Counted from the stretch's first letter, positions 46,165 through 60,900 are shown. The stretch is 64,000 bases of DNA from Sapria himalayana (GCA_029783825.1 JAREIK010003088.1:1418084-1482083); one strand, 5' to 3'. A program made the numbers and translations. The notes: generated by a model from the letters alone, not told the origin.

Positions 46165-49100
46165 CTTAATAAAGAGTAAAATCTCTCTCACAAGATTAGG
46201 AGAAATGTAGTCATTGTTTCCAAATAATGTTGGACCGCCAAAGCTTCCTCCAAAGACCTTGATAGGATTTAGACAAAACCTCGGACCAACCTGCGCATAA
46301 CCCTAATTATAGATGCTGGCCCCTCTCGGATTTAACTTCAAAACTGTAATAAAGCATACCTCAACAAGTGTCATTTTATCCATCCCTCCCCGAGCAACTT
46401 TTTCTGCCTCGTGATGTGGAACAGAAACCTAGGGCAATGAAACAGACCAGAGAGCACCACCACACGGTGAACATGTAAATAAAATTGTCTTACAAAAATT
46501 TACAATCTCATAAAATATTTGATTGGCCCCAATAAGAACCCGTGCAAAGAAAAAAAAAATAGCCCAAAATTATCATGCAGCTTCAACTTTTGAATATGAT
46601 TTTACTTTAAGCCATTGACATCTTTGAGTCGGCAATTTCTCATCAAAAACATTACTAATTTGAATTCTAAAATTTCAAAATCTACCTAGAACTATAATAG
46701 AGAGTACTCATGAACTATAATATTTTACGAATTTAATTTTTTATAACATGTTAATTTAATCGAAAAATTAAAAAAAAAAAAAAAGATACATAATTTAAAA
46801 AAAAAAAGAAAAATATTCAAAAATCAGGAATAATTATCAATAAAAATAATAAAATATTTAAAAATATCTTTAATCTTATCACTACTAAATTTAAATATAT
46901 TTGAGTGTATCAATTCAAACTAGTTCTTACTTACATTAATATGTAATGTCGAGCAAGATAATAAGTTCTAATATATTTTCCTAACTAACACAACATATTA
47001 TATGATATAAATATCATTAAAATTGAATAATGTATTTTCAACTAAACAAATATAAATGATTAAGTTGAGAATGTCCATGCACCTGCAAAGAGTCCAACAG
47101 ATTCAAACACCTAATAAGATACTCTACCGTTAAAGTTAAAATTTAATTTTATTTGCTCAATCACAAAAAAAAAATATTATTTAAAGCTTTTTGATAAAGC
47201 AAAAAAATGACAGTAAAAAAAAATATAAAAATTAAATTATATGAAAATATAACTCACAAAGATAAAACTAAAATAATAATCTAGAATAAATAAAATACAA
47301 AAAAATACATCTAAATTACATCAAATAATATATCGTCTAAGATGAGTAATGTAATATTATAAACTCGCATAACATCTTGCACATTATGCAAGATGAGAAA
47401 ATTAAAGTCAACTCTAGCTGGATCTGTGACATCACAATCGAAAGGTAAAAATAAGTATGTAGTCACTTCTCTTTTGTCTCATCATTGGGTAGTTCATTTC
47501 TCGGATAATCTAGCATCCCATAGAAACAAAATCACATTGACTCTTATTACCCATTGTGAATAAAATGGTTCACACTTTTCATAAAATAATAAACAAGATT
47601 TTAATCGCATTTAATGAAACATGATTCAAATGAATATCATACTTCACAAGAAGCATTTAAACACATTGAATTTAGAAACAAATTAATTAGATTTACACAA
47701 TAAACCCAACCTAACAAATTTTAACAATTTCAAAACAATAGCCACACAAAGCACAATGTGTCGGGACATCAATGCTTATCATACTCAGTGTGCAATGATA
47801 GAACATGAAAACACATTGATTGCGCACCAACACCTCCTAGTAACACTATGCACATGTATGCAGTGATAAAAATTTTTGATATATCCACTATTATATCTCC
47901 GAGATATCTCTAAATTCTAAGTATTAATATATCCATCAAGAACGATATATTAATCTTTAATTAATGCTTATATGCAAATATACAGCGATATATCTTCAAT
48001 ATATCTGATATTTCTGTTATATTTAATTTGCTTTGATTATTTGTTTTGTATAATCAAAATATTTTTATTTTAATATTTTCATGTAAATGTAGGAAAGAAA
48101 TTATTAAGAAGTCAGGAATACAGCAATAGCACAATAACGAAGATCCCTAAGTTCGGTTAGCGGGCCAAAAAATTTTTGGAGCAAAGTCTGGCCTGTCCGA
48201 GTAATCCGACCCACTCTGGTTAATTAAACCGAGAAATAATATTAATATAAATTATTATTATTTTATGTTTTCAGGCTGTTATTTTTTGGTGTGTGAATCT
48301 ATTCATCTCTATTGTTTTCTTCTCTCTGTGCGATTTTCATCGCGACTGTTTTCTGCACATAAACTGTAAGACATTCTAAACTTCTATTTTAGTTATAATC
48401 TGTAAACGCACATGTATTTTTCTGGTAGATGCAGCTTGTCATATTAAATAACTAGTGAACCAAATTATTTCATGCGTTTCTATTTTGTTTTTGATTCTGT
48501 CATACTTGGATTGTAGTTGTGAATATATCATTTGTTGTTCTTTATTAATCTCCTCTTCTAATTCACAAACACAGAAGTAAAATTGTACAACAATATCCGT
48601 AAAATTCAAATACTGATATATCCATATAAACTAATATTTTAATCCTTGCTCGTATGCACTATAATGATAAAGTGCACTAGTCTCTCTCTACAAATCATTA
48701 GATTGCACTATCCTAGCATTTTGACTATGATATCATATAAAAATACTAAGCCAAAAAGTAAAAACATTTAAATAACTCTCATCAAAATAATATCTACATG
48801 GTTCTCCCACATAACAATCCAAATTGGGACAACTCACATATTAGATAATCTCATAAATAATAATAAAATAAAACAAAAAAAAACAAACTATAAAAATTAT
48901 TTATAGTAACAACACAATATGATACCTTCTAATAATGTATTTAGCATTATATAATATAGTCTCCCATTCACACAAATTTCTTATCTCATGTCAAATTAAT
49001 TAATTATCATCATATTGTCATTAAAATATATTCATGATATTATCAAAATCAAACATACGAATTTAAGTTCTATAAGTAATATGATTCTCTAAAAAATATT

Positions 49101-52100
49101 TACACAAATCTAACTCACATATATCTTATATTATTATTTTTATCTAATTTTTAATAACTTGTTTTTTTTTTCTATAACTTATGTAAACTTATTGTGCATA
49201 TAAATATTTTTTTGATTAAAATTATATGTGATTTTATCTTTGTATGCTCAAACAATGCAAGATATCTTTTAAATTTCATTATAAATAGGCACAATGACTA
49301 ACTATTTTTAAATTTATCATTTCTAATTTTATCTTTATAAATTATCTCTGCTTTTAATTTAGCACATACCTATCATATGGCACCTTACGAAATATAAGCT
49401 TCATAATTATTAAAACTAATAATCAAATAATTTGGGTTTCTATGGAAGCAAAAAAGGCAACTAGTTTACCTGGTAATTTCGAAACCATATGTGATCATCA
49501 AGCAGAGAAAAAGCAAATACATGATCATGGTAAGGCTTTGACTTTCTATGTTCCTTTGGAGTTGCAAATATCTGACCAGACAAAACACCTAACTATCAAA
49601 CTATAAACCTATCATTGGAAAATCTGAGAATATCAAAAGGCAATTTGAAATTGATTTTTTTCATAAATAACAATTTTTTATAGAAAAATAAAAAAAATAA
49701 AAACCTGGATAAAGATCTCCTTCATCAGTTTCCAATGGATGTTGCTTTCAAAATTTCCTGAGAATGTCAGAATAGGCCTGGACCCTTTTAAATGGTTTCC
49801 TGTCAGTTTCAGCTCTTCCATTGTGTGTACTAAAAATAAAACAGGAAACATGTTGAACTCGTTGTAACCATTCAATAAGAAGATAAACACTCATCTTAGT
49901 CCAATTTCTACAATACAAAAAACATAATGAAGAAGAGTTTATTCGTGACAAATTCATCCTTTCATTTAGCCCTAATTGTTGCAACCATCATTGCAACAAG
50001 ACTCCAAATTTAGTACCATATCAAAGTGAAATATATATCATGATAACCTTACCATCAAAAATCGAAGAGATTGCATCTAACTAGTCTCGAATCCAAGACT
50101 AGAGGTGTCAAGTGGGCCAGATAACCTGAGCACGACACAAGGCATGTGGTCATGGCCTGACCCAGCCCATGATGGTTTAGAACCATGACTAGACATGAGT
50201 CATGCAAGCCTGAGGCATGCCTCATGACGTCTTGGGCCAGAGGCTACCGTGTCTCGTTCCATGAGAAACATAACCCACGTGGCCTAGCCCTTGGCACGGT
50301 CCACCTGCATGATGACCATAACCAGAGACCACATCCCAGGAAAGGGTCATGGGTCACCGTGACCCTGGACTGCATCCAGACCCACCAAGTCTATGTGGCG
50401 AGTTTTTAAAAATTTTATTTAAGCTTGATATGAGACGACCAAAGATGACCGGGAATAATAGGCACGAGTCTGCCTGGAATCATGTCCATCATGTCATTCC
50501 TGACTAGGCAGATTAGCAATCATAACGAGCCGGGTACATCTCGACTCTCATGTTATGCCGTGTCAGGCATGACACAATAGTTCAATTAGGCTACCCAAAA
50601 ATGCTAGCACGGCACATTTGATGCCTTTATCCTAGACTTAACACTTTTGGACGAAATCACTTATCATCACACAATGACATGACCATCAATATATATATAT
50701 ATAACATAATTACTTCTCAGATGTTCTATCATCCTAATATTATTCTCGCCTAAATATTATTTAATTTCATAATTCTTACAAAATCTGATATACTAATATT
50801 TGTATAATTACAACATAATTGTCATACTAATATTGCTATGAAATCCATCAGCCAAATGAAATGAGATCAGATAGAAAATGATTCAAAAATAGTAATTTTT
50901 AAAAATGAGAATGTGAGCAATGAAAAGATTTTTAATAAAATATATAACTTTAACTTGTAATTTTATTTATTTTTCATTATTAAGCAATCACTATAAAACA
51001 TGCAAAAGCTTCAAAAAAATAAAAATTTATTAGAATATTTATTATTTTCAACATGTAAGAAAATGAGGCCGAATCATTAATGATTCAAAGCAAAAAATAA
51101 AAATGAAAATGGATATTAGGAAAAATAAAAATAGAAACTAAAATAAAGTTTTCAATTAAAAATAAATATAAAATGAAACAAATATTAAACAACATACCGG
51201 CATTAACTAAAAATTTAACAGATGGCCCACTTGGACTCTTGACCATCCAAAGGTACAAATCTTGATTTTTTCTGCACTATCAATAAAAATAGCAATGATA
51301 AGAGGAAAATAAATAGCCTTCCAACCACAAAAAATAAAACTTTTTGTACCCATGGTAAACAAATAATTGATATTACTAATCCAAGTAAAATAATATTTAA
51401 AAAAACTATTTTTTGAGCAAAAAAAGCCACGGTGATCATTTTATCTCAGTTAGATATGATAGTCTAAGATTTATCTTAATGATTTATTGTATTCATTATC
51501 TAATACTAAATAGTTGAGCAAGCATTATTAAATATTACTTACATATTTATGCACAAGGTTACGAAAATATATCAGAGGATCATCCTTTTTTTTTGCATTA
51601 CTTTATTATAAAAATAATATCTTGATTTAAATATCATTATTATGTATTATTTATTATTATCTTATGTTAAATATTTATAATTTATATTTTAATAACCTAA
51701 AATATTTATGGACCAATATATTCATGCTCAAAATAATTTCATTTATATATATATATAACTATATATATATATATATATATAAATACACATTGTAACCACT
51801 ATAATTTTATTTATATTTTTATAATCATGATATACAAATAATTGATATTAGAAAAATAATAGTATTAAAAAAATAAATTATCTAGGTCCAATAGCCATAC
51901 ACATCATTTTATCCTTGTTATATATAAATAAAATTACAATATTTCACATTCAATGTTTTATATTAAATAATTTATTGTGATTATTATCTTATATTAAATA
52001 TTTTTGTGTAATGTTTCATCAAATCTAAGATATAACAAAAAATAAATAAATACATCATTGAGTAATTATTTTATATTTATGCAAAATGTTAAAAAAATAT

Positions 52101-55100
52101 TAGAATATTATCCCTTTTTTGTATTACATAATTAATAAATTAATATCATATAATAAATATCAATATCATACTTTATTTATTATTAACTTGTGTATAAGGA
52201 AAATTCACATAACAAAAATTAAAAACTCATAATAACTTCATAAGTTGAAATAATACAAGAGGATTTCTATAAATTATCTCTAACTTGAATTTGAGCAACA
52301 CATATGTTGGATGCTCTTACCATAAAGTAAAAAGATAAAACAATTAAATAAAAAATTAAACTATAACCAATTACTACCCTCATTGTCTATCTAGTGCATA
52401 AATATTTAGAATATTTAAATTTAAGAAAAAGAAAAATAAACTAAAGACCTAATCAAAACATTAATAAATTATCATTTGAATTATATATTATATGTTCACG
52501 AGTTATAAAAAAAATATTATCATTAATTGACTCCCTGAGAAATAAATAATTTATTTTTATATATTTTATCTACTCATAAAATACCAAAATAAAGATAATA
52601 TACTAATTTGTCTTACTATCACAATATAAAACATTTGGAGAAATAAATAGGTACCTCTTCTTCTCAATAAAATTTCAAATCTAAAATATCTCACAACTAA
52701 CTATTATTATTATACTAAACTCCGCATGTAATCTAGATTTGAGATTATCATTTATCTTTTATTTTTTTATGACACAAGAATATTTTAAATAAAAATATAA
52801 AACTTAATAGTAAATATCTTTTTAGTGAAAACTAATGTCCAACTAGTATTTTAAGAATTGATTAATTAATTATGCTCGTGATCACAGAAAGATATACTAA
52901 AACACAAAAATTTTCTCTGGAATTCTTAGTATACAAAGAGATAAGTATAACTAAATCTGTCACTAAGAATTTAAAAAATAATTAAATAAATAAAATACAT
53001 AAATTTTATTTGATCTGATAAGAGTCATATAGTTAAAATTTCTTGTAAATCTCTTGCATGTAGTATAATCAGCTAGAAGGCTCAAAAAAAACATCAAACA
53101 TATTTAACTTAATATGAACATCAACTGTAACACAACTGAGAAGATCAATATTTGTGAGAGTATTAACTACATGTCTCATCTATGATAATAAATTCTCTAT
53201 TGCAATAGGATATCAATATTCCAAAAATATAACTAAGTCCGAAACTATGATTAAAAATATTAATTGAATTAGGTGATTTTAAATCTCTAAAAAAATAATA
53301 TATAATACATGACATACATGAATGAACCAAAATAAGTGACTGTCGTGAATAATTTTTCAAAACAAACTATCATTAATTACTTTATATTATACAATTTTTT
53401 TCATTATTTACAAAATTCATTTAACTACAATACTCAAAATCCATGTGGTTAGCCCTTCTCACAAATTAGTCATCTATGAAAAGCTACCAGTAAGATAAAT
53501 ATCTATACCAAGACCATCTAGGCCATTGGAAAAAAGTATTATGAGAATATACTTCAGATATTTGAGTAAATTGATTAATAATATATCTCATCTTAATGTG
53601 ATTTACCTTCACATCTGAGTTAATTTTCACAAAGAACAATCACTTGTAACTAATAATAGGTATTCCGAATGATAGAGATACTAATTTCTATGTTTTATTA
53701 GAGTAGAATACATTATCTCTTTGATCATTATGTACGATATCTTGGAATTGATATCGCATCAAAAAGAGACTTAAGTGTCTTGATGGTGTCAGAAAAAACA
53801 ATAATAAAGTAAAAAAAATAAAATAAATATAAAAATGACAATACTTATAAAATAGTGTGCTTATTACTCTATTTTTTCTAGAAAATGATTAGGAAAAAAA
53901 AAATCAAATAATCAACTACAAAATTATCTGACTTCTCAAGAAACTCATATATTATAAACGAGTTGTGTTTGTCCTTTTCTCCTAGGATATATTACGTCAG
54001 AGGTGGACAAGATTCCTCATTCACACCTCATCTTGAGCTAGAATTAGAATTGATTCAAAAGGTACCAAATCGACTGGACTTGAGTAAGATTCACTTTTGA
54101 GAGAATCTCTATTTTCTTCATAATCAACATAATTTAGTACCTATTGATACATATAATGAATTCACAAGAGAATCATCATAATATGCATAAAGAATATTAT
54201 ATATAACTAAGAAGTGACTTACTCTCATAATTAAAGTCCCAAGAGGAATTGCCATGATGTAAGAAAAAAAAATATATTTATTTTTATATGCACATTAAAA
54301 AATAGGTCTTACTAAAAAAATATAACATTGGCGGTCATTAATACCTATCTCTAAATATTGTAGTCGCTTGTAACAAAGAGAAATATACTTTATTATCCTA
54401 AATATAATCTTATCACTTCTTAAGAGTTATTAACAAAATAAATATTTCAAAAAACTTATAGAAGTAGATCAAATAATTTTTATACATGAAACAGGATATA
54501 ATAAAACAATGAAAAATAATAAAAATATCTAATTAATAAATTAGTTGATAATTAAATTTGTATCTCCTAAAAAATATTTTAGAACACTCATACTAAATAA
54601 TATTATTCAAGTTATCTCATTCATATTATTTATAATTCTTTTCTATCTCATTATGAGGAGGAGTGAAAGTACATGAAATCTAATATAAGATTTCATAATC
54701 AATATAGAAGTACTTAACCTAGCAAAAATATACTAAGATGCATTGTCACTCATTAAAAAATTGTGTTTTTTAGATATTTTTTTAATATTTTATAAAATAA
54801 TTGGAAAATGAAAATTTTTTAAATCTAAAATAAAAAATAACTAGACAAGTGAATCATATATATCATCAATATATATAAAACAATATAAAAATTTATCACA
54901 AGTTTTATTTCGACCATAATACCATATGTTAGAATGTATTTAGTATACTTTCTTAACTAACAAGCCTCATAACCCAACACAGAGACACCTCTAACACTAA
55001 AATCTAAAATTTTTAGTTTGACTAGAAATGAGTATCTAAGTTGAAAATAAACCAGTAGTAGATCAGCTACATTCAAGCAGAGTGGGATACGCCACCAAAG

Positions 55101-56482
55101 AAGTAAGAATATAAAATTCATCATACTTAATCCCAAATAGGCTTTTGCCTTAAATCTTTGTATATGATAAATATCATATAACAAAAAAAAAATTAAAGTT
55201 AAATTGCCTAGAAAGGCAACTCAAAAAAAAATAATGAAAGAAAATAAAATAAAAAGAATAAGCACGATCAATAAAAAATCTAATTAAATATTATTATAAC
55301 CAAATATATTGATTTATTTATCATTGACTATTAAAACTTTCAAAAAATTAGAAAAAAAAAATAAACAAATAATGATTAATTATTATGTGATTTTTGACTC
55401 TTAAGTAGATAACCCAATAGTCAAAAATAAAAAAACAAATCACATATATTATACTACATAAAAAAAGAGAATTATCTATTATTATTTTAGAGAATAGTTT
55501 TCTGTATTGATGTTTGATAAAAGTCATGAAAGAGGAACTACATGTGAACTCTTAGATGATTCCATGAATTGGCTTGTTTTTCACAACAACCTACAGTATC
55601 TTGATCACCTTTTTGAAAATAAATGCTAGCACGTCTTTATGGTACACTTCCTACAATATGTGCACAGTAGGATTTATATATATTGCATCTGCGTACAAGC
55701 ACCATATTACCCATCATAGCTCCTTAGATTTACACTAACATTGTGTTTGCATTATTAACACCAATGCATGCACACATTGCACACACTCCATTACACACAC
55801 AATTCTACAATCATGTCAAAAATCAAATATTGATTTTTTTTCCTTCCTTTGTGCTCCATGCCTAGATTTCATGGACATCCATCATGTATGCAATGAGTGC
55901 CAAGTATAGAAAAAAAATACATGTTTCTAGGTCTTGTGCACCTACTATGCACATTTGTTGCCCAAGGGGTGTGCACCACTATGTGCCTATGGTGCATCGC
56001 TACATCTAAGCATTGCGCTCATAGTATGTTCATTATTGAGCATGCACTGTGCATGCCTTGCATGCATCCATTGAACATACTATACCCTTTTGTACAAACT
56101 TGTTCACCTATTATGAAACCATGAAGAAAGAAAATTCACATGTCAAACTCCATAAGTGTAAAGTACATCATAAAGTATGATGTGCTTAGAATCTTAGAAT
56201 CTCATATATAAATAAACAAACAATAAAATAAACTATAATAAACTTAATATTCAAGTATTCAAGCTCCCAAATACTCATGCTCCTAGAGATTTCATTTTTA
56301 TATATGTCATACCTAGTGTATTAGGATGTTGTTTAGCATGAAGATTGGAAAACCAAAGACGTTAATATTTCAAGAGAGAGAGAGAGAGAGAGTCTTACCT
56401 CTAAAAATCAAAAACATTACGAGTAATAAGTCCCAAACATAAAACTTACTACCAAAGGATAAAAATAATTATCATCGCATCA

Positions 56483-56516
<34 letters not shown>

Positions 56517-57920
56517 TATCATTATAATTTATTCATATTTTGTAATCATGGTAAACAAATAATTGATATTAATAAATCTAAGTAAAATAATAATATTAAA
56601 AAAATAAATCTCTTTGGAACTAACGAACTCAATGTTGGAAATACAAAATGGAAGAAGATAGAAAGAAAAAAGATGTTTTAATTCACTTGAGAATGGAGTA
56701 CATTAAACACTAATACAATATAATTATTTATAGGTTACAAATCCCACAAAAATCTCAACTGCTTTAGACTTAGTCTTAGGTAGTTATTAAAAACTTTGAA
56801 TTATTCAAAGTTACATTTAATTCTCAACTAACTTTGACCAAGTCTATAACTTTTAAAATTATTATTATTATCATTAAAATAAGTTTATCTTTTAACAAAA
56901 ATAAGTTTATATTTCAATACTCAAGTATTTAGAATAAGAATTAATTGATGATAATACATTTTTTTGGAACAATAGTGCATACTAATCATTTAATTCCCAT
57001 TAGGCATTATTAAAATTAAAATATTTCATAATTAATAGTTTATATTAATGATTTATTGTAATTATTATCTTATATTAAATATTTAAGTGTAGTATTTCAT
57101 CAAATATAAAATATCATTTAAAAAAAGTATCACCATTAAATAATTTTTAGATATGTATTCATCAAGTTGAAAAAAAAAATTAGAATATTATTCCTTTTTA
57201 TATTACTTTATTAACGAATCATAATCTTGTATTAAATATTTATAACTCTATCTTTTTTAAACTATTGTATTTAAGCTCTTAGATATTCATTCTCCTGGTA
57301 ATTTCATATTTACATACATTCTTATCAATTTATTCCAGTTTGATGTTAATCAAATTTGAATATTTAATTTTAAATTTATTGCAATTATTAATATTTATTA
57401 AATTTTTGAGCGTGACATAAATAAAAATGAACGTAGAACAAGTTTCTAGTTTAATAAAAAAACAATTTTGTTTATAAAAATTCACCTCAAAGAATAAACA
57501 TGAAGAGCAACCCCTTAGCTCCACCATCTCATTCAGCTCCATGCTTGAAGTGCTCCTCGCTTCTACTTTGTTGTCTTTCTTGCAATGAGGTAAAAGCGAC
57601 ACGATATTCAACATCAGGTGTCGATACCTTCCAAGCACAATAAATATTCGTTCATGCAATTGCTCATAATTCAAAAAAATGTTAACATTTGACTGATTCA
57701 GAAAAATCAGCACAAAATTGATCTCTTGCCTGTAATTGATCCGGCGAGAACAAGTGACCAAAACCTTCTCCTTATTCCTAAAACCATGGCCCTCGCTCTC
57801 TTTCGCATCAGAATTCTCCTTCCAACCAAAAAGTGTCCTTTTAGGTCTTTCAGCAGCACAGTCATCTTTCTTTGCAAGTTGGATATCATTGGTTTCAGCG
57901 TGCTTTCTTTTCTTTCCCAT
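43854..57920 (-). CDS. BRX1: Ribosome biogenesis protein BRX1, 8 exons
   Basis: BRX1 is a Brix-domain protein of the nucleolus needed for 60S ribosomal subunit assembly. Exons on the minus strand: 57920-57730, 57627-57486, 51276-51198, 49829-49705, 49571-49470, 46428-46360, 46290-46192 and 43985-43854, giving 312 residues, close to the usual length of about 315. The protein begins MGKKRKH, a basic nuclear-signal-like start. The Brix domain runs from about residue 52 (VLVTCSRR, RHLMLNIVSLLPHCKKD) through DLYLWM, HTMEELKLTGNHLKGSRP, DDHIWFRNYQ and VGPRFCLNPIK to about 255. A basic tail (KVKARKRR) and a closing EFADLWKN follow. All joins keep frame. Introns 2-7 are GT-AG; intron 1 is GC-AG (ag/gcaaga). 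Introns 2, 3, 5 and 7 are long (6209, 1368, 3041 and 2206 bp) and several hold transposons. No break is seen. Confidence 0.94.
44033..44098. repeat. (CA)n microsatellite in BRX1 intron 7
   Basis: A nearly perfect (CA) run of about 65 bp lies 50 bp from the last BRX1 exon, just upstream of its acceptor on the gene strand, where it reads (TG)n. Confidence 0.97.
44291..45257. mobile_element. Composite GC-rich element(s) in BRX1 intron 7
   Basis: The right end ggcccatttgacatctgta (ending 45257) belongs to the small hAT family, and the region from about 44700 has its ggcacggc-type motifs. At the left, taggtgtcaaccaat (44291) resembles a terminus, but it is followed by a different repeat with gagacgaggagtaagcctcg (44349-44390) and by a gagct-rich stretch (44600-44690). 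This is probably two or more nested elements. No target duplication is visible. Confidence 0.4.
45333..45768. mobile_element. Small hAT element (436 bp) with perfect 8-bp duplication
   Basis: It starts tagaggtgtcaaatatg and ends gccggacaacatctcta. Both flanks read agtcaaat (45325-45332 and 45769-45776), a perfect 8-bp target duplication, the hAT hallmark. It lies in BRX1 intron 7. Confidence 0.88.
46429..47862. other. BRX1 intron 5, right of exon 6
   Basis: AT-rich intron sequence without gene or clear repeat. Confidence 0.5.
47863..48650. mobile_element. Non-autonomous DNA transposon with tatatcc-type inverted ends
   Basis: The left part (gtgataaaaat and gatatatcc) and the right part (ggatatatcag and ggattaaaat when inverted) form imperfect inverted repeats. 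Flanks tgtatgca (47855-47862) and cgtatgca (48651-48658) match at 7 of 8. The exact ends could shift by a few bases. The inside (48008-48610) is the sequence shared with 8115-8705. It lies in BRX1 intron 5. Confidence 0.55.
48659..49469. other. BRX1 intron 5, left of exon 5
   Basis: AT-rich, no feature seen. The GT donor of exon 5 lies at 49469-49468 on the minus strand. Confidence 0.5.
50100..50629. mobile_element. Small hAT element (530 bp) in BRX1 intron 3
   Basis: It starts tagaggtgtcaagtgggcc and ends gcacatttgatgccttta. The flanks tccaagac (50092-50099) and tcctagac (50630-50637) match at 7 of 8. The inside is GC-rich with ggcacggtccac and gggtcatgggtcac motifs. Confidence 0.82.
51277..57485. 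other. BRX1 intron 2 (6.2 kb)
   Basis: Very AT-rich. It holds (TA)n tracts (51745-51780), a (CA)n(TA)n at 56484-56515, and at 55660-56110 a stretch with many gcaca and catgca motifs of unknown origin. Parts of 52900-54900 read like decayed copia-type sequence on the minus strand, but no domain could be followed. No GC-rich hAT element is seen here. Confidence 0.55.
57628..57729 (-). other. BRX1 intron 1, a GC-AG intron
   Basis: Exon 1 ends ...ttacag and the intron begins gcaaga, 102 bp before the acceptor ggaag. Joining at GC restores Asn-Tyr-Arg-Tyr-Arg-His, as in other BRX1 proteins. The nearest downstream GT would add unrelated residues. AG/GCAAG is the common form of the minor GC donor class. 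Confidence 0.8.
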
Positions 57921-60900
57921 TTCTTAAGACAAAAGCCATTTCAAAGATACATAAAATAAAACCAAACAACTTCTACTTTTATAATTTGTGTGCGTGCGTG
58001 GATATGTACGTATTTGTATAGGTGTATATGTAAATGTGTATCAATATATATCGAATTTGTGTGGAGAGGGGAGTAGAGATATACATCTATGTTTATAAGT
58101 ATATATAAGTGTGTGTTTGTGTGTGTGTAGGTCTAGTTACATATCTATTGTGGGTGTGAGTTGGTATATATGTGTGTGATAGTGAGCGTATGTAGATACC
58201 TATTTTTTATAGGTACAATTATAAGTATACGTGCATATAAATACATGCCTATTTCATAGGAGCATATAGATGCATATACATGAGTATGTGTCAAGATATA
58301 TACAATAAAATCTCCATATAATAATATTATAATGATCATAAAATTTTATTATTTTATAGAGATGATAACTTATTGATAACTTAATATTTATAAATTTAAA
58401 AAATATTTTCAAAATTCAACAAAGCTGAAATTTGATTAGATGAGATTAAAAAATTTATAAGCTGATTTGCGTATAATATTTATTAAATTAATATAAAAAA
58501 TAAATTTATTTTATTATTTATTATTAAGAATAATGAATTATATTTAATTATTAAGAAATAATATACATTATTTATTTAAGAAACGATATAATGAATATTA
58601 CTTAATAAATTAAATCACCAAAAATAATAAATACTAACAAGAATGAAATTATTATATTTAATCATTAAGAAACAATAAATAATATTCATTATTTCTTTAA
58701 TAATTAAATACAATCCATTGTATTTTTAATAAAAATATGTAATTTCTTAATAATGATAGCATGCAATACATGTACTAGAAATATATAGACAAGAAAAAAA
58801 ACTTCTTTACAGTTCAAAGGTTAAAAAATTTATAGATATCATCCTTCAAAATAATGTTAATGATGAAGTTGAAAATAATACAAAGACTTTAGAACTAATT
58901 ACAAGTAAGGAAGCACTTATCTAATATGGAACTCCATAATTTTTTAATACAATTCGAGAATACATCAACAGAATCTTTAGATGCAATAAGAAAAATTACA
59001 AATTAGCTCCAACTAAATTTAAATTTTAAGAAAAAAATATATAACATTAAAATCATATTCCTCTAAATTATCTGAATTATATTTATGATTTTAAAAACTT
59101 ATTAATTTATGATATTAATTAGATAATTTATTTACAAAAGAATTTTTTTGAAAAAATATTATCTTATTAAATTATCAAAATTTATTATTTTTCAACTAAA
59201 AAACCTGATATTCCGGACCAAAAAACAAATTATTTTAGAAAGTTTATTAATTTATTGAGTATTAATTTAAAAAATATTCTACTGTGTATGTGTGTGTGTA
59301 AGTATATATAAGTATGTGAATGTGCATAGATACCCATTTATTTTTATAAAAAAATAAAAATATGTGCATATGGGTAGGTATATATCTAATTTTATAAGTA
59401 TATATATATATGTATGTTTTAGCATTTAAAGATAAAGATATAGACAAATATAAATATATACAAAAATTATGACCAGATATACATAAAAAATATACATGCA
59501 AATATATAAGCATATACCAATATATGAAATGTGAATTAATGTTCCAATTATTATTTTTCTTTTATAGAAAAATTAAGCTATAAACACCACGCTCTATAAA
59601 ATATTGTTATAGTTTTTATTTATTTTATTATTTTTTATTTTCTTTATACTTTATAAATGAATCACTCAACATGTGGATTGCCCAAATTCATCTTCATATT
59701 ATATATTCTAATTGTATTTTTCACATTATTATTAAGTTTTTAATTATAAATTTAGGATTTTATAACTTGCCTTTTATATAATATCAATGTCAGGACCTAG
59801 GTAAAGGAAACTAATGCTAAGCAGAAGATTTCTTAGAAAGAGACATGCATTATACAACTAACATCTTATACAATCAAGATATCATTCATATATATAACTA
59901 GCATCACATATTTACCTCATAATCCAGATCAAAAGAAACAAAAATAATCTAGCATAAGTCTTTGAAGTCCAAATATAACAAGTATCTAAGAAATCTACAA
60001 ACCTAAATCTAGAAGACTACTTTATCAAAGTGGTTTGCAAATTAAAATAATAGTTTTTGAATTCAAAAATCAATGTTTTAAATTTTTTAAAAAAAGTGGA
60101 AGCTTAAATTAGTTTCATACATTTGAGTGCATCAGAAATTAATAATTTTTGATGTGAATTTTTTATTTTGAGAAATTAATATCAATTTGTTAATTAATTT
60201 GTGTTTGGTGTGCGAAAACACAAATCCTCGAAATAAAAAGGCAAAAATACTATTAATCACAAAAAAGAATTAAAAAACAATATGTAAATAGTTTATATAT
60301 ATAAACTATATATACATATAAATGCATATATTTATAATTTACATGTGTATATAATATATGTTTCTTAAAAAATCATATAGAATATATTTTTCAAAAATGT
60401 GCATAATATATATACATAATATATATGATTATATGTATATGTACATATATGTTTATGTGTATATATAATTTTGTAATTTTCAAAATCATAGTTTCAATAA
60501 TATTAGTCTTTTTATTGTCTTTTTTCTTTAATATTTTTATTTTATGCCATATTTATATAATTTTTTAAAAGTTAAATTTGAAAGTATAGCTCTCTACCAG
60601 AACACCAAAATAAAACCCAAGTTACATTAAAAAAAAAAAAAAAGTCATATCCTTACTTAATATGACAAAATATTATTTTTAAATCAAAAATTTATTTTTT
60701 TTTTATTTCCTATTTTTATATTATACATGTAAATAAATTATTTTTAATTTCCTTTTGTATAATAAATAATATGTTGAATTTCATGTTTATTAATGGGTAT
60801 CTGTAAATGGATGTACTAATCAAACTATTTAAGACTGGTGACTTCTACTAGCTATCATTGGGATTATTCATATGTTTCATCACAAATAATTACTTTGCGC

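Noticed and set aside
52900..54900. Decayed copia-like coding in BRX1 intron 2
   Set aside because: Some words look familiar, but no motif could be followed through a frame, so it is not called as a feature.
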